Source of the DNA: an uncultured Monoglobus sp.
GTDB taxonomy: Bacteria > Bacillota > Clostridia > Monoglobales > Monoglobaceae
Assembly: GCA_947624305.1 (NCBI GenBank)
Contig: CANQKC010000005.1
Location: 1 to 64,000 of the forward strand
Direction of reading: 5' to 3'
DNA: 64,000 nucleotides
The position numbers and the translations under genes are program-made. The notes beneath the pieces were generated by a model that worked only from the letters and a program-made list of their open reading frames with translations, made no database searches and had not been told where the DNA came from. Within the stretch, counting starts at the first letter, position 1, and the number at the start of each line of letters is the position of its first letter. Shown here piece after piece: positions 62,003 to 64,000 of this stretch.

Positions 62003-62614
62003 TTAGTCAAATTTCTTTTTGATAATTATGTCGACCTTGCGTCCGACATAGCCGACGATAACGTCGTCCGCGATGTTGGCGATGACCGACTTTTCAAGCT
62101 CGTCCCAGGTGTCCTTGTCGTCGCTTTTTTCGGCGCTCAACTTGTAGCTGCTGAGCGACCACGCGCTTGCCCAGATGTCATTGTAAAGACCGCCGTTTGC
62201 CGCGCCCATGTCGTAGAACTCAAGGTTCGCGTCGCCCGAGTATCTTGAAGCCTCGGCGTATCCGTCGGCCATGCTCTCGACAACGAGCTTGATCTTGTTG
62301 ACAATTCCCTTCGCGGCCGCGTTCACGCCCGACTTTGAGAACGACATGATCTCTTCCTTTTTGTCCATGCTCATGCGCTTTGTCTTGATCGCGGCGTGGA
62401 GCTCAAAGTCGCTCCCGCTGTTCTCGATCCAGAACTCGCCGTTGCCTATCTCAAGCAGTTCGGGCATCATTCCGACCATTTCCTCGGCGAGCAGCTGAAG
62501 CTGGAGCGCCTGTTTCGGTGTGAGTTTGTTGTATTCGGCGGACTTTTCCGCCTCGTGCAGAATGCTGTCTAACGTTGATTTGTCATTGGTAAGCTTGCAA
62601 ACGTCTGTTTTCAT
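62003..62614 (-). CDS. Possible anti-sigma-like cytosolic protein
   Basis: This 203-residue soluble protein starts at ATG 62614 behind GAGGT. The region KQALQLQLLAEEMVGMMPELLEIGNGEFWIENSGSD resembles an N-box segment of GHKL/anti-sigma ATPases, but the Asn of the N box and the glycine boxes are not evident, so ATP binding is doubtful. No membrane segment. It diverges from a 5TM-LYT sensor gene at 62822 with 207 bases between them, an arrangement that would suit a signalling pair. Function not established. Confidence 0.5.
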   Translation of the reverse strand: MKTDVCKLTNDKSTLDSILHEAEKSAEYNKLTPKQALQLQLLAEEMVGMMPELLEIGNGEFWIENSGSDFELHAAIKTKRMSMDKKEEIMSFSKSGVNAAAKGIVNKIKLVVESMADGYAEASRYSGDANLEFYDMGAANGGLYNDIWASAWSLSSYKLSAEKSDDKDTWDELEKSVIANIADDVIVGYVGRKVDIIIKKKFD

Positions 62615-62759
62615 CGTTTAACCTCTTTTCGTGTGTTATTTTAATCTTACTGCTCTCTATTATATATTAATTTTTTTCAAATTGCAATAACAAGTTGAAT
62701 TTTTTGCATAAAAAGCTTGTTTTTGAGCGTAAACGGACGGCGTTTGGCCGAAAAACGTA

Positions 62760-62789
62760 TTGCGCTCCCGCAGTTTTTTATGATATAAT
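62760..62789 (+). promoter_or_regulatory. Promoter of 5TM-LYT sensor gene
   Basis: TTGCGC (62760-62765) and TATAAT (62784-62789) with an 18-bp spacer, just upstream of the ATG at 62822. Confidence 0.5.
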
Positions 62790-62821
62790 AATTAAAAATC
62801 TAATTCGGAGATGATGCGTGT

Positions 62822-64000
62822 ATGAGCTTAACACTTATTTTGCCCGTTTTGTATAACGCGGCGGCGGCGGTGATATTCTATCTGGCCGAAACGAAAACGC
62901 CTTTCGGCAAGCTGAACAAACGCGCGCGGCAGATAATTATCGGCGCGGTTTTCGGAGCGCTTGCGATTTTGTCGAGCACGAACCTTATTGGCGTTGACAT
63001 CGGCGCGGGAGTTATCATAAACGTGCGCGACGCCTCGCCGATCTGCGCTGCGCTTATTTTCGGCGGCACCGCGGGCATGACCGCGGGTCTGATCGGCGGC
63101 GTGTACCGCTTTGTCGCGCCGTTTTTCGGCCTCGCCGGAACCTATACCCAGATCGCGTGCTCGATCTCGACCGTGATGTCGAGCATTATCGCTGTGTGGC
63201 TCAGAAAGGTAATGTTTGACGATAAAAAGGCGACATGGATATACGGCCTGGGAACCGCGCTTATCTGCGAGGTATTCCATATGCTGATGATCTTTTTCAC
63301 CAACATGAACGACACCGCCACAGCGTTCTCGTTTGTGCGCGGCGCGACCGTTCCGATGATCCTTTATAACATGCTTGCGGTCGGCGCCTCGATTATATGC
63401 GTCACGCTTGTGAGCCGCGAAAGGCCGCTTGTTCCGCGCAGGTCGCTGAACGATCGGCGCATATCAAAGACGTTCCAGAAATGGCTGCTTGTCTGCGTCA
63501 TAATCGCGTACACGCTGACGAGCTTGTTCACGTTCGTCCTTCAGAACAGAATGTCCGAAACCGAGACCGAGTCGGTCATAGACACCGCCATAGCCGATGT
63601 TATCAAGGACATAAGCGACGCCTCGGATGAGAACCTTCTCGAAAAGACGCGCGCCGTCGCGGGGGATTACGAAGCCTCCGCCGACAAGAGCGCGGAGTAT
63701 CTGGCGAGCCTCAACGCGGCCTACAACACGATCGAGATAAACGTTATTGACAAAGACGGATTTATCATAACAAGCACAAACCCGGATTACATAGGATTTG
63801 ACATGAGGTCCGGTGAGCAGTCGGCCGAGTTCCTCGCGCTCAACGACGGCGAAACGCGGGAATATGTTCAGCCCTACATGCCACACACCCACAGCGACGG
63901 CGAGTACAGAAAATACGCCGGGGTCGTTTTGTCGGAGGGCGGCTTCATTCAGGTGGGCTACGATTACAAACGCTTCAAGGCCGACATAGACAGCTTTGTC
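62822..64000 (+). CDS. 5TM-LYT-type membrane sensor, cut by window end
   Basis: The frame is open from ATG 62822, behind CGGAGATG, to the last base (393 residues, no stop). Residues about 1-200 form five or six membrane segments of the 5TM-5TMR_LYT (LytS-YhcK) type: INVRDASPICAALIFGGTAGMTAGLIGGVYRF is the family core. A further membrane segment near 220-240 precedes an extracytoplasmic domain like a Cache/PAS sensor (about 245-390: IEINVIDKDGFIITSTNPDYIGFD). The output domain lies beyond the window; SpoIIE-type phosphatase, GGDEF or kinase are all possible. Confidence 0.82.
   Translation, partial: MSLTLILPVLYNAAAAVIFYLAETKTPFGKLNKRARQIIIGAVFGALAILSSTNLIGVDIGAGVIINVRDASPICAALIFGGTAGMTAGLIGGVYRFVAPFFGLAGTYTQIACSISTVMSSIIAVWLRKVMFDDKKATWIYGLGTALICEVFHMLMIFFTNMNDTATAFSFVRGATVPMILYNMLAVGASIICVTLVSRERPLVPRRSLNDRRISKTFQKWLLVCVIIAYTLTSLFTFVLQNRMSETETESVIDTAIADVIKDISDASDENLLEKTRAVAGDYEASADKSAEYLASLNAAYNTIEINVIDKDGFIITSTNPDYIGFDMRSGEQSAEFLALNDGETREYVQPYMPHTHSDGEYRKYAGVVLSEGGFIQVGYDYKRFKADIDSFV

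Overview
The window looks like chromosome of an anaerobic, probably spore-capable Clostridia (Bacillota) of roughly even base composition. The main pointers are a SCIFF ranthipeptide gene with its radical SAM maturase, a SpoIVFB-type site-2 protease, a SpoIID-fold/peptidoglycan-binding protein, three S-layer-homology (SLH) surface proteins, an IF3 gene with a rare AUA start, Gram-positive style promoters (TTGACA-17-TATAAT) and strong AGGAGG ribosome binding sites. I cannot name the species from sequence alone.

Layout. 1-2640: a broken SLOG/DUF1273-like gene, a nested inverted repeat, and an AT-richer XRE regulator plus large serine recombinase pair whose reading frame ends inside a CAU-anticodon tRNA gene. 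2.9-9.5 kb: secreted GH3 enzyme, a heterodimeric ABC exporter, a PutP-type symporter. 9.6-12.4 kb: rpsF-ssb-rpsR operon, a cytidylate-kinase-like protein, ung. 12.5-14.1 kb: a membrane-anchored DHHW/SGNH-like protein. 14.4-15.6 kb: infC-rpmI-rplT. 15.7-22.0 kb: a tight run trmH-like/dprA/topA/trmFO/metA. 22.0-25.7 kb: a LytTR-PAS-like regulator, a possible structured RNA, and a SpoIID/peptidoglycan-binding locus. 25.8-35.5 kb: larB, SLH proteins, a SpoIVFA/SpoIVFB-like pair. 35.5-39.4 kb: MacAB-like efflux operon. 39.6-42.1 kb: yajC, TIGR04086 protein, scfA, scfB. 42.1-48.1 kb: hairpin repeats, a second heterodimeric ABC exporter, topB. 48.3-50.5 kb: pta-ackA. 50.8-55.5 kb: operon of YetA-like pectin-related protein, ferredoxin-type aldo/keto reductase and MATE exporter. 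55.7-62 kb: PAP2 phosphatase, a convergent GHKL kinase/LytTR regulator pair and a secreted 5'-nucleotidase. 62-64 kb: an anti-sigma-like protein diverging from a 5TM-LYT sensor that runs off the window.

Functional themes. Housekeeping genes (ribosome, replication/repair, topoisomerases, acetate production through Pta-AckA) alternate with envelope functions (SLH proteins, cell-wall enzymes, three ABC efflux systems) and signalling. The points I find most worth testing are: the LytTR-type direct repeats next to a TGGACA promoter in the kinase/PAP2 region; the unexplained promoter-to-terminator transcript at about 22.95-23.29 kb; the covarying hairpin repeats between scfB and the ABC exporter; and the recombinase module fused to the tRNA end. 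No CRISPR array, rRNA operon or complete prophage is visible.
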